From positions 1 to 22,253 of the forward strand of contig JBEKUT010000061.1 of assembly GCA_049514735.1 (NCBI GenBank): a DNA stretch of 22,253 nt. The letters are read 5' to 3'. A model generated the notes under the pieces. It was not told the origin of the DNA, made no database searches, and saw nothing but the letters and a program-made list of their open reading frames with translations. Each line of letters starts with the position of its first letter. Position 1 is the first letter of the stretch. Positions 15,678-22,253 of the stretch are shown piece after piece. This DNA is from JAICMB01 sp049514735. Its GTDB lineage: Bacteria; Acidobacteriota; Terriglobia; Bryobacterales; Bryobacteraceae. The position numbers and the translations under genes were made by a program.

Positions 15678-16712
15678 TTATAGCCCGGGGATCGCAATTC
15701 CGAGATCGTTGAGATCCTCCGGAATCGCTTTCGCCGCGGTGATAAAGGCGTAATAGCGCACGTTCAGCGGCGTCCCAGCGGGCGCCCAACGATAAGCCGG
15801 CACGCCAAATAGATTATTTCGATCGATCATTTTCCTGCGGCTCTCGGGAATCGGCGATGCGCCGAATTCGAGGCCGCGCGTTAGCGTTTCCCCATTCCAG
15901 GGCGGCTGCTTGCGGCTGCGATTTTCCTCCCAGATCCCCAGCCAGGGGAAGTCGGCCCTATTCCAGACATATCCAAAGAGCACGCCCGATCGCGGCGAGA
16001 AGGCGAAGAAGAACGCGCGATCCTGAGTTTGATCCATCAGGTGCGTCGTGAATCCGCCGGACTCCGCGGCGTCCGTGAAGACGCGCAGGTCCTGCTGCGA
16101 GCCTCCCGGCAGAGGTGCTACGGGCCACGAAAATTCCGACCCCGTATCGAGCGAATACGACCTGGTTCCCGGCGCGCGCAGTTGCGTGGAACCGCGTTCA
16201 AGAAAAGGCGGGCCGAGCGTAACGTGCTCTGTCCATGCGATAGGCCGGTCGAGAGACGAAGTGTTCACTACGGTCTCGTCGAACTGGATCACGTTTCCGC
16301 TGAGGGCGATCTTGCGGGTGAAGTGCAGGCGCGCCTGTTCCAGATCGCAGCTTTGCGTCATCCTGGCGCCGTCCGCGCTTATTTTATGCGCCGCGATAGA
16401 CGCTTCGCCATGAACGGTCATGCCAGCGGCCGCTTCTTCCGGTGACGGCGATCCGAAAAGATCCAGGCACAGGTTGTGACCCATGATCCCCGCCAGCAGT
16501 TTGCTCTCGGCGTCGTCGCCATACTCGGGATTTCGTTCGCGATTGTACTGCGACGGCTCGATGGAGGGCCACGGCGGCGTCCATAAAGGATTGACGGCGG
16601 TTTTCTTGTGAAGAATGCTGGCGACGTGCCCTCCTTCGCGGAGGACAGTGACGCGTACCGCATCGTTTTCTATCCAGTACGCCTGCCGGTTCTGGTATGT
16701 AGTTTCGGCCAT
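15678..16712 (-). CDS. Mutarotase-fold (aldose 1-epimerase-like) protein
   Basis: A 344-residue protein from the ATG at 16712 (MAETTYQNRQAYWIENDAVR); a longer start at 16739 would overlap the divergent permease start and adds only MDCFIMMGG. The sequence has the beta-rich pattern of the galactose mutarotase superfamily: VRVTVLREGGHVASILHKKT near the N-terminus, the middle strand set LHFTRKIALSGNVIQFDETV with TEHVTLGPPFLERG, and a late FGYVWNRADFPWLGIWEENR. There is no signal peptide, so it should act in the cytosol. Such proteins interconvert or bind sugars, but the substrate cannot be told, and the catalytic His/Glu pair was not assigned with confidence. The stop lies two bases from the convergent small membrane gene. 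Confidence 0.75.
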   Translation of the reverse strand: MAETTYQNRQAYWIENDAVRVTVLREGGHVASILHKKTAVNPLWTPPWPSIEPSQYNRERNPEYGDDAESKLLAGIMGHNLCLDLFGSPSPEEAAAGMTVHGEASIAAHKISADGARMTQSCDLEQARLHFTRKIALSGNVIQFDETVVNTSSLDRPIAWTEHVTLGPPFLERGSTQLRAPGTRSYSLDTGSEFSWPVAPLPGGSQQDLRVFTDAAESGGFTTHLMDQTQDRAFFFAFSPRSGVLFGYVWNRADFPWLGIWEENRSRKQPPWNGETLTRGLEFGASPIPESRRKMIDRNNLFGVPAYRWAPAGTPLNVRYYAFITAAKAIPEDLNDLGIAIPGL

Positions 16713-16737
16713 GCCGCCCATCATGATAAAACAGTCC

Positions 16738-18048
16738 ATGCTCCCCCGCCTGGAACGTTACTTCGAATTTCGCGAACTGCAGACGAACTGGCGGACGGAG
16801 ATCCTGGCTGGATTCACGACATTCATCACGATGGCGTATATCATCTTCGTGAACCCCTCGATCCTGCACGAAACGGGTATGCCGCTCTCGGCCGTCGTGG
16901 CCGCGACGTGTTTGTGCTCGGCGTTTGGAAGCCTGCTGATGGGCGTGTACGCGCGCTATCCCATCGCGCTCGCGCCCGGCATGGGACTCAACGCTTATTT
17001 CACATACACGGTGGTGAAGGGCATGGGCATCCCCTGGCAGGCCGCGCTGGGAGCCGTGTTTTTTTCAGGCGTGGCCTTCCTCATCCTGACGCTGGTCGGC
17101 GTGCGTCAGATGATTGTCCACGCCATACCGGTCGAGCTATATTCCGCTGTCGCGGTCGGCATCGGATTATTCATCGCGTTCCTCGGCCTGCGCAATGCCG
17201 GGATCATCGTGGCGAATCCGGCCACGCTGGTGACCATGGGCAACTTGCGGGCTCCGGCCACCATGCTCGCGATGTTCGGCCTGCTTCTGATTGCCGCGCT
17301 GCTGGCCTGGCACGTTAAGGCGGCGATCCTGATCGGAATCCTGACGACTACCGCGATTGGCGTAGTCTGCGGTCTGACGCCATGGAATCCGCAGCCGCAT
17401 TCGTTGGCGGATATCACGGCGACGGCCTTCCAACTCGATATTCGCTCCACGATGCGCCTGGGATTTGTCGAGATTGTTTTCGTCTTTCTGTTTGTCGATC
17501 TGTTCGACAACATCGGGACGCTGGTCGCGGTTGGAAAGAAAGCGCGTCTGTTCAACGAAGCGCACGAGATTCCGCGCATGAACCGCATCTTGGTGAGCGA
17601 CTCCATCGCGACGATCGTAGGCTCCTTGGCCGGCACCTCGACGGTGACCAGTTATATCGAAAGCGCGGCGGGCGTGGTGGCCGGCGGGCGGTCCGGCGTG
17701 ACCGCGATCGTTGTGGGCTTGCTGTTCGCCCTCTCTATTTTCATAGCTCCGGTGGTGGGCGCGATTCCCGCTGCCGCTACCGCGCCGGCGTTGATCATCG
17801 TCGGATCGCTGATGATCGGACACGTAACCGAGATTCCCTGGTCGAACACCGTGATCGCGGTTCCCGCGTTTCTGACAATTCTCGCGATTCCGCTCACGTT
17901 CAGCATCGCAAATGGGCTCGCGTTCGGATTCACCGCCTACACGCTTTTAAAGATCGCGCGGGGGGAAGGACGCACCGTGAACTGGCTTGTTTACGTGCTC
18001 ACCGCCCTGTTTATCGCGCGCTTTATCTACCTCGGCAGCGGCGCTTAA
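16738..18048 (+). CDS. NCS2 family purine permease (AzgA/PbuG-like)
   Basis: A 436-residue protein of normal family length. Diagnostic stretches are TNWRTEILAGFTTFITMAYI (residues 16-35) and IFVNPSIL, APGMGLNAYFTYTVVKGMGI with the family's NAYF signature, FLFVDLFDNIGTLVAVGKKA, and STVTSYIESAAGVVAGGRSG with the conserved glutamate in YIESAAG. About 12-14 membrane helices are expected. The family carries guanine, hypoxanthine or adenine by proton symport. The ATG at 16738 is favoured because MLPRLERYFEF is the usual N-terminus; no ribosome binding site is visible, and a second ATG lies at 16723. It is divergent from the mutarotase gene with only 25 bases between the starts, so the promoters must overlap the coding regions or the mRNA has almost no leader. 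A PAS-LuxR regulator follows. Confidence 0.94.
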   Translation: MLPRLERYFEFRELQTNWRTEILAGFTTFITMAYIIFVNPSILHETGMPLSAVVAATCLCSAFGSLLMGVYARYPIALAPGMGLNAYFTYTVVKGMGIPWQAALGAVFFSGVAFLILTLVGVRQMIVHAIPVELYSAVAVGIGLFIAFLGLRNAGIIVANPATLVTMGNLRAPATMLAMFGLLLIAALLAWHVKAAILIGILTTTAIGVVCGLTPWNPQPHSLADITATAFQLDIRSTMRLGFVEIVFVFLFVDLFDNIGTLVAVGKKARLFNEAHEIPRMNRILVSDSIATIVGSLAGTSTVTSYIESAAGVVAGGRSGVTAIVVGLLFALSIFIAPVVGAIPAAATAPALIIVGSLMIGHVTEIPWSNTVIAVPAFLTILAIPLTFSIANGLAFGFTAYTLLKIARGEGRTVNWLVYVLTALFIARFIYLGSGA

Positions 18049-18196
18049 CGAAACGTTCGATTCTTATAATTGGACGCATCGGATATCATTCCGCCAAGAT
18101 TTAATAAAAACTCCCGCAGCCCGGTACTATCGGCGTAACGACACGCCGGTGTCAGCTTCCAACGACCTTTCGAGGGCGCATCGAACATGGCCGGTA

Positions 18197-18895
18197 ATGT
18201 CTCTAGACAAATCGGCATTACTTAAGGTGGACTTTGATGTTGGGAGACAGCGCCGGTGCTCGGACAAAATGGAGAAAACGAACAATGCTCCCGAGGCTTT
18301 GTACTCCGCGGTGTTATCCGGATTGGATCTCCTGCCGATCGCGTTCGTCGTGCTCGATCAACGCGGAAAAATTCTGATTGCCAATCGGGCGGCTAAAAAA
18401 GCAATGGGGCGGGGGCATACGATTGCGATCACGCACGACGTGCTTTCGGTAGAATCGAGCCAGCAGAACAAGAATCTGAGAGAGTTAATCGTAAGCGTGG
18501 GCCAAGCCGAGGAACGGGCATTCAGCGCTATTACCGTGTCGAGGGGCGCGGAAAAGCCGATTCCGATGCTGGTGATTCCAGTCAAGAACAGCCGCAGGCC
18601 GGGTCAACCAGCTTCGCTGGTATTCTTTAACGATCCGGAAGTGGCATGCGTGCCCGACGCCGCATTATTGGCGCGCTTGTTCGGCTTCACGCGTGCGGAA
18701 GCGAGGGTTGCTTCGCTGGTGATGCAGGGGAAAATAGTGGGAGATATCGCCGCGGCTTTGCAGATCACCGAACACACCACGCGCAATCATCTGAAGAGGC
18801 TGTTTGCGAAAACAAATACGAGGAAACAGGGCGAGCTGGTCTACGCGCTATTGTCGAGTCCGGCGTTCCTTTCTTTTACGCCGCAGGATCGATGA
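18197..18895 (+). CDS. PAS domain - LuxR-type HTH transcriptional regulator
   Basis: The frame gives 232 residues from the ATG at 18197 (MSLDKSALLKVDFDVG) or 208 from the ATG at 18269 (MEKTNNAPEALYSAV); neither has a clear ribosome binding site, and the shorter form begins right at the PAS domain. In the shorter numbering a PAS-like fold spans about 15-122 (LLPIAFVVLDQRGKILIANR is the classic start), followed by a LuxR/GerE HTH at 137-195 (FTRAEARVASLVMQGKIVGD, then IAAALQITEHTTRNHLKRLF). Such proteins are single-component sensors that bind a ligand through PAS and DNA through the HTH. No autoinducer synthase or cognate kinase is adjacent. It may control the upstream purine permease or the convergent amidohydrolase, but this is a guess from position. 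Confidence 0.88.
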   Translation: MSLDKSALLKVDFDVGRQRRCSDKMEKTNNAPEALYSAVLSGLDLLPIAFVVLDQRGKILIANRAAKKAMGRGHTIAITHDVLSVESSQQNKNLRELIVSVGQAEERAFSAITVSRGAEKPIPMLVIPVKNSRRPGQPASLVFFNDPEVACVPDAALLARLFGFTRAEARVASLVMQGKIVGDIAAALQITEHTTRNHLKRLFAKTNTRKQGELVYALLSSPAFLSFTPQDR

Positions 18896-18907
18896 GTGAA
18901 TGGGGGG

Positions 18908-18927
18908 GGCCATCGCCTGGCGTGGCC
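18908..18927. terminator. Hairpin between convergent genes
   Basis: GGCCA (18908-18912) pairs with TGGCC (18923-18927), and inside it CGC (18914-18916) pairs with GCG (18920-18922) around a three-base loop, with one bulged T. It lies between the convergent stops at 18895 and 18932, directly after a run of eight G. There is no T-run, so it is a terminator candidate by position only. Confidence 0.35.
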
Positions 18928-18931
18928 GGCG

Positions 18932-20335
18932 CTACTGGATTCCCTGGGCCACCGCGGCGGCGATCTTGCGGCTTAGGCTGCGCATGTGCTCCCGCACCTC
19001 GGCCGCATCCAGCGTCTTGATTTGGCGGTCCTCCATGATCACGCGGCCTTGCACGATGGTGGTGCGAACGTCATGCGGGCTGGCGGCATAGACAAGCGTC
19101 GAGTGGACGTCGTAAAACGGCGTCCATGCCGTGGCATTGCGATCGAGAACGATGAGGTCCGCCAGCTTGCCGGTTTCGAGCGAACCGATCCGATCTTCCA
19201 TATGCAAAGCCCGGGCGCCCCCGATGGTGGCCATTTCCACCACGTCGGCCGCCGGCATGATGTTGCGGTCATGATTCGAGAGTTTCTGCACCTTTGCGAC
19301 ATAACCAAGTTGCCCGATGATATCGAGCGTATTCCCACTCATGGGGCCGTCCGTTCCGAGGCCGACGCGGACGCCTTGTTGGAACATCGCCCATGCGGGC
19401 GCCACGCCTTTCGCGGACTTGATGTTCGACACCATGTTGTGAGCCACGCCAACGCCACGCGCTTTGAGCAGCGCGATATCGGAGGCTGAGGTGAAGATGC
19501 AGTGGGCAGCCAGGAGGCGCTTGGTGAGCAGTCCGATGGAATCGAGATACTCAATCGGCGTCTTATCAAAGTCCTTCTTGATTTGCGTCACCTCGTACGG
19601 CATCTCGGCAACATGCATCAGGATGGGCACGTCCAGGGCGTCGGCTTGTTTTTGGATCATGCGTAGATGCTCCGCGTCCACGGTATAGGGCGCGTGGGGC
19701 GCGAAGGCCGGCGTCACCAGCGGGTCGCCACCAAATTCTTTAATGAACTTCAAGGCATAATCGAAGCCACCGTAAGGCTTTTTTGCGTCGGGCGCGGGCG
19801 CATTGAGAATGGTCTCTCCGAGAATGCCTCGCATGCCGATTTTCTTCGCGGCGCGGGCCACCTCGTCTTCGAAATAGTACATGTCGGCCATCGTAGTTAC
19901 GCCGCCCTCGATCATTTCGACCATTCCGTGCAGAGCGCCCCAGTAGACGATTTCGCGGTCCACCAACTTATGTTCGAGTGGAAAGATGAAACGCTGCAGC
20001 CGGTCGGGCACATCGTCACCGAGGCCGCGGAAGACCGTCATGGAAGCGTGTGTATGCGTATCGATCATGCCGGGCATGACAATATCGCCGGCCGCGTCGA
20101 TGGTCTTTGCCGAAACATAACCATTCGCGATCGTACTTGGACCGGCGGCGGCAATGTGCCCGTCTTTGATCACAACCGCACCGTCCGGGAAAATCTCCTT
20201 TGACGCGTTCATGGTCACCAGATAGGCATGGGTGACGATGAGATCGGCGGGTTGTGCCGTGGCTGCGTGAAGGGCGTTACCGGCGGTGGCGAAGAAAATC
20301 GCGGAGGCGAACAACATCGAGAAATCTATTTGCAT
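18932..20335 (-). CDS. Exported metal-dependent amidohydrolase (MTA/SAH deaminase-like)
   Basis: A 467-residue protein from the ATG at 20335; a TTG at 20353 would add six residues. An N-terminal signal (residues 1-25, MLFASAIFFATAGNALHAA) suggests export, which is unusual for this cytosolic-type family. The amidohydrolase metal site is present: HxH as DTHTHASMTVFRG (His94, His96), HVAEMPYE (His241, Glu244), AHCIFTS (His278) and GLGTDGPMSGNTLD (Asp329). The pattern TDG plus VGVAHNMVSN resembles the TrzN/AtzA/MtaD subgroup, which deaminates or dechlorinates purine-like and triazine rings, though NPxSN has become NMVSN. It is divergent from the aminotransferase gene 112 bases away. The exact substrate is unknown; 5'-methylthioadenosine/S-adenosylhomocysteine deaminase is the usual database label for such proteins. 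Confidence 0.9.
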   Translation of the reverse strand: MQIDFSMLFASAIFFATAGNALHAATAQPADLIVTHAYLVTMNASKEIFPDGAVVIKDGHIAAAGPSTIANGYVSAKTIDAAGDIVMPGMIDTHTHASMTVFRGLGDDVPDRLQRFIFPLEHKLVDREIVYWGALHGMVEMIEGGVTTMADMYYFEDEVARAAKKIGMRGILGETILNAPAPDAKKPYGGFDYALKFIKEFGGDPLVTPAFAPHAPYTVDAEHLRMIQKQADALDVPILMHVAEMPYEVTQIKKDFDKTPIEYLDSIGLLTKRLLAAHCIFTSASDIALLKARGVGVAHNMVSNIKSAKGVAPAWAMFQQGVRVGLGTDGPMSGNTLDIIGQLGYVAKVQKLSNHDRNIMPAADVVEMATIGGARALHMEDRIGSLETGKLADLIVLDRNATAWTPFYDVHSTLVYAASPHDVRTTIVQGRVIMEDRQIKTLDAAEVREHMRSLSRKIAAAVAQGIQ

Positions 20336-20420
20336 TGCTATAACAAATAGCAAGAAGCGGCGGCCGCAAGAACAGCCACGCGCTATTATGGTCTGAATTT
20401 CGAAGGCTTCTTCTCCGAGA

Positions 20421-20453
20421 GGTTCCAGTTATGACAGGGTTCAAGTTATGACA
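20421..20453 (+). repeat. Tandem 16-base direct repeat with a micro-ORF at the aminotransferase start
   Basis: GGTTCCAGTTATGACA (20421-20436) is repeated as GGTTCAAGTTATGACA (20438-20453), with one mismatch and one base between. Each copy carries an ATG. The first ATG (20431), with GAGAGG at 20417-20422 properly spaced, opens a six-codon ORF whose TGA overlaps the ATG of the main gene at 20448. Confidence 0.7.
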
Positions 20454-21659
20454 ATGGACCGGCGCTCTCTCATAGCAGCCGCCGCGGCGGCCGCGCTTGC
20501 TCCAAGCGGCCAGATGGCTGCGCAATCGAAGCCGGACTTGCGGGACGATCCACTGGGGGTTCGCAACGACTTTCCGATTGTTTCAGACATCGTCTATCTG
20601 AACTCCGCTTACATCGCGCCGGTGTCGAGAGCCGTAGTGGAGGCAAGCCACGCGTACATCGAAGGGAAAAGCGCCCGTCCGATGCAGGTTCGCGCTTTGA
20701 TGGCAGTGAACGACGCGGTTCGGACGCAGTTCGCACGCTTGATAAACGCTACGCCGGATGAGATCGGTCTTCTCAATTCGACGGGAGAAGGTGAGAACGT
20801 CATCGCGAACGGCATCGGGTTGCGGGCCGGCGACAACGTGGTGGTCGACGATCTGCATTACTCCACCGAGTTTGTTCTCTATCGCGCTCTGGAGGCGTCT
20901 CGCGGCATCGAGTTACGAATCGTGAAAAACCGGGATGGAGCGGTGAGCGCCTCCGATTTTGAAAAACACATCGACAAACGCACCCGCATCGTATCCGTCG
21001 CCTGGGTGTCGCACGTGAACGGATTCCGGCACGATATGCGGCCCATCGCGGACCTGGCGCACGCGCACGGGGCGTTATTTTATGCCGATGCGGTGCAGGC
21101 CGCGGGGACGATCGAGCTGGATGTCCGCGCCGCCGGCGTGGATGCCATGTGCTGTGGTTCGTATAAATGGTTGATGGCGGAATTTGGAGTGGCGCCGTTT
21201 TACATCGGCCGCGACGTTATCGACCGCGTTCAATCCGATCGCATCGGAGAGTTTTCGGTGGAGCGCGCCGATCCGGATTATCGTTATGAACTGCTGCGAG
21301 GCGCGCAGAAGTTCGAAGGTACCAGCCGGGCGTTTGGCGCCGTTGCGCAGTTGCAGGCAAGCCTTTCCTATCTTGAAAAAGTCGGCATCGCGCGTATCGA
21401 GGAACACGCCGTGGGTCTGGCGGACCAACTTTATAAGGGCCTGGTGGAACAGGGGCATCGACTAGCGACTCCGCCGGGAAATCGATCGCCTATTGTCACG
21501 TTTCAGTGCGGTAGGCCTGTCGAAAGCGCCCGCAAACTGTTCCAGGCTGCGAGGATCGAAGTGACGTTGCGGGGAGGACAGATCCGCATCGCGCCGGCAC
21601 TGTTCAATAACGCGGGTGAGATTGAGAAATGTCTCGCTGTTACGAGACAGCTCGTTTAA
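20448..21659 (+). CDS. Exported class V aminotransferase (cysteine desulfurase/isopenicillin N epimerase-like)
   Basis: A 403-residue PLP enzyme. The N-terminus MTMDRRSLIAAAAAAALAPS has a paired Arg and Ala-rich core, resembling a Tat export signal (RRS plus hydrophobic stretch), which suits a protein exported already folded with PLP. The fold-type I core shows LLNSTGEGENVIANGI (cofactor phosphate loop), VSHVNGFRHD (His189), FYADAVQAAG (Asp214, binds the pyridine nitrogen) and CCGSYKWLMAEFGVAPFY with Lys240 as the Schiff-base lysine. This pattern fits class V aminotransferases annotated as cysteine desulfurases or isopenicillin N epimerases; no desulfurase-type catalytic Cys loop was found in the C-terminal part, so epimerase/lyase-type chemistry is as likely. 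It is divergent from the exported amidohydrolase, so both may serve periplasmic nitrogen-compound breakdown. Confidence 0.92.
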   Translation: MTMDRRSLIAAAAAAALAPSGQMAAQSKPDLRDDPLGVRNDFPIVSDIVYLNSAYIAPVSRAVVEASHAYIEGKSARPMQVRALMAVNDAVRTQFARLINATPDEIGLLNSTGEGENVIANGIGLRAGDNVVVDDLHYSTEFVLYRALEASRGIELRIVKNRDGAVSASDFEKHIDKRTRIVSVAWVSHVNGFRHDMRPIADLAHAHGALFYADAVQAAGTIELDVRAAGVDAMCCGSYKWLMAEFGVAPFYIGRDVIDRVQSDRIGEFSVERADPDYRYELLRGAQKFEGTSRAFGAVAQLQASLSYLEKVGIARIEEHAVGLADQLYKGLVEQGHRLATPPGNRSPIVTFQCGRPVESARKLFQAARIEVTLRGGQIRIAPALFNNAGEIEKCLAVTRQLV

Positions 21660-21989
21660 AGTCGATACGCCACGTACTGCGTACAGCGTTGCTGGTTGGT
21701 GGTTCGAAACGTTCTACGTGCGACGTTCCATGTTTTACCCTTTGACCTCCGCCGCTTCAGATCCGCGGCACCTCGGATATATTCTGAAGGGATGCCGGAC
21801 GGAGTGTGCCACCGCCTTCCGGCGCGCCGTGGATCGCGATCGAGATGGACCCACTTCCGGAAGCGCCTGCCGATTCTTTCGAATCTGCAAGCCCGGAACG
21901 CCCGGCACTAAGTGCGGGGAGACGCAACCCGATTTGCCGTAGAGCTGCGCCGCGCAAGGTCTTCTTGGCTCTCCCGCCGGCAGCTATGA
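21660..21989. other. Intergenic stretch without a supported gene
   Basis: About 330 bases between the aminotransferase stop and the RhuM-like gene end. Short frames on both strands (for example 21757-21993 minus) are Ala/Gly/Ser/Arg-rich, without a ribosome binding site or known motif. I see no terminator with a T-run, no tRNA and no attachment-site repeat. Confidence 0.5.
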
Positions 21990-22253
21990 TCAAGGCTGGT
22001 TGCGCTTCGGTCTCTCGTTCAACTTCCTTGCCGCATCTTCGAGGGACTGCATCTGCCCGCGCCCTCCCTCCGCTTCCAGGAGTGCACGGCGACGGGCGGC
22101 AAACTCTTCGTACTCGGCCTCGGCGCGGGCGTCTGCCGTCGTTTTGCTCACACTCCCTTTGTCAACCAGGACCGCCCGCTCATTGAACCGAAGGAACTCG
22201 TTGAGCTTGGTCTCCCAGTCTTTCAAGAACACCTGCTTGCGGCGTCTCGCCTG
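21990..22253 (-). CDS. RhuM-family (virulence RhuM-like) protein, C-terminal part, runs off right edge
   Basis: The minus frame is open from the window edge to TGA at 21990-21992 and encodes QARRRKQVFLKDWETKLNEF, then LRFNERAVLVDKGSVSKTTA, DARAEAEYEEFAARRRALLE and a Lys/Arg-rich tail. The order Lys-Asp-Trp helix, LNEFLRFNERAVL, GSVSK, then AEAEYEEFAARRRALLEAEG matches from memory the C-terminus of RhuM-family proteins, first named in Salmonella pathogenicity island 3 and often found on genomic islands and near restriction-modification or toxin-type genes. The upstream ~240 residues, including the family's N-terminal domain, lie outside the window. Function is unproven in most species. The gene may mark the edge of an island to the right. 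Confidence 0.75.
   Translation of the reverse strand, partial: QARRRKQVFLKDWETKLNEFLRFNERAVLVDKGSVSKTTADARAEAEYEEFAARRRALLEAEGGRGQMQSLEDAARKLNERPKRNQP

Noticed and set aside
16608..18104. Long alternative plus-strand frames at 16608-17318 and 17382-18104
   Set aside because: Both overlap the NCS2 permease in another frame and are Arg/Gly/His-rich; the permease frame has clear family motifs.
21757..22186. Short frames on both strands before the RhuM-like gene
   Set aside because: They have low-complexity Ala/Gly/Ser/Pro composition, overlap the RhuM-like frame in part, and lack start signals.
1..22253. CRISPR array, tRNA, rRNA or insertion sequence
   Set aside because: I found no regular spaced repeats, no cloverleaf with a GGTTCGAATCC-type arm, no rRNA-like stretch and no transposase motif by reading; a covariance-model scan was not possible here.

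Overview
The window looks like chromosomal DNA from a soil-type Acidobacterium, perhaps of the Bryobacterales/Solibacter kind. The best single clue is a full-length 846-residue ADOP-type (MacB/FtsX-like) permease, a family greatly expanded in Acidobacteria. The GC-rich composition and the loosely packed gene order, with many single genes, small conserved hypotheticals and decaying gene pieces, fit this. The assignment is an inference from gene content; no rRNA or tRNA gene was seen.

Layout. 1-2.9 kb: the decayed tail of a radical SAM protein, then small envelope genes (a four-helix membrane protein overlapping a secreted Sel1-repeat protein, a cytosolic hypothetical, a membrane-anchored cytochrome c, and an exported protein split by a frameshift). 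3.1-12.8 kb: a rearranged block, all on the minus strand except one small gene. It contains an intact ADOP permease, an intact yifB/comM-type AAA+ ATPase and a large patatin-like membrane lipase. Between them lie two copies of a [yifB 3' end + ADOP 5' part] segment: one joined to the intact ADOP gene, and one heavily eroded copy abutting the patatin gene. 12.8-15.0 kb: a lone MerR-type dyad, a membrane/coiled-coil/TPR-like gene cut by an in-frame amber codon, and a wrecked M14 carboxypeptidase gene. 15.0-18.9 kb: a bactofilin with a 50-residue membrane peptide gene behind it, a mutarotase-fold protein divergent from an NCS2 purine permease, and a PAS-LuxR regulator. 18.9-22.3 kb: a secreted amidohydrolase of the MTA/SAH deaminase type, divergent from an exported class V aminotransferase, and at the right edge the C-terminal part of a RhuM-family protein.

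How the genes relate. There are few real operons: 483-1324 (overlapping genes), 15058-15675 (bactofilin plus small membrane protein), and possibly the short ORF coupled to the TPR-like gene. The main theme is genome plasticity. The order yifB - patatin - yifB'/ADOP' - small membrane gene - yifB''/ADOP can be read as repeated tandem duplication, or repeated insertion at one site, followed by decay. At least three further genes (2.4-3.2 kb, 13.0-13.9 kb, 14.2-15.0 kb) carry stops or frameshifts. These are either real pseudogenes or assembly errors, which the sequence alone cannot decide.
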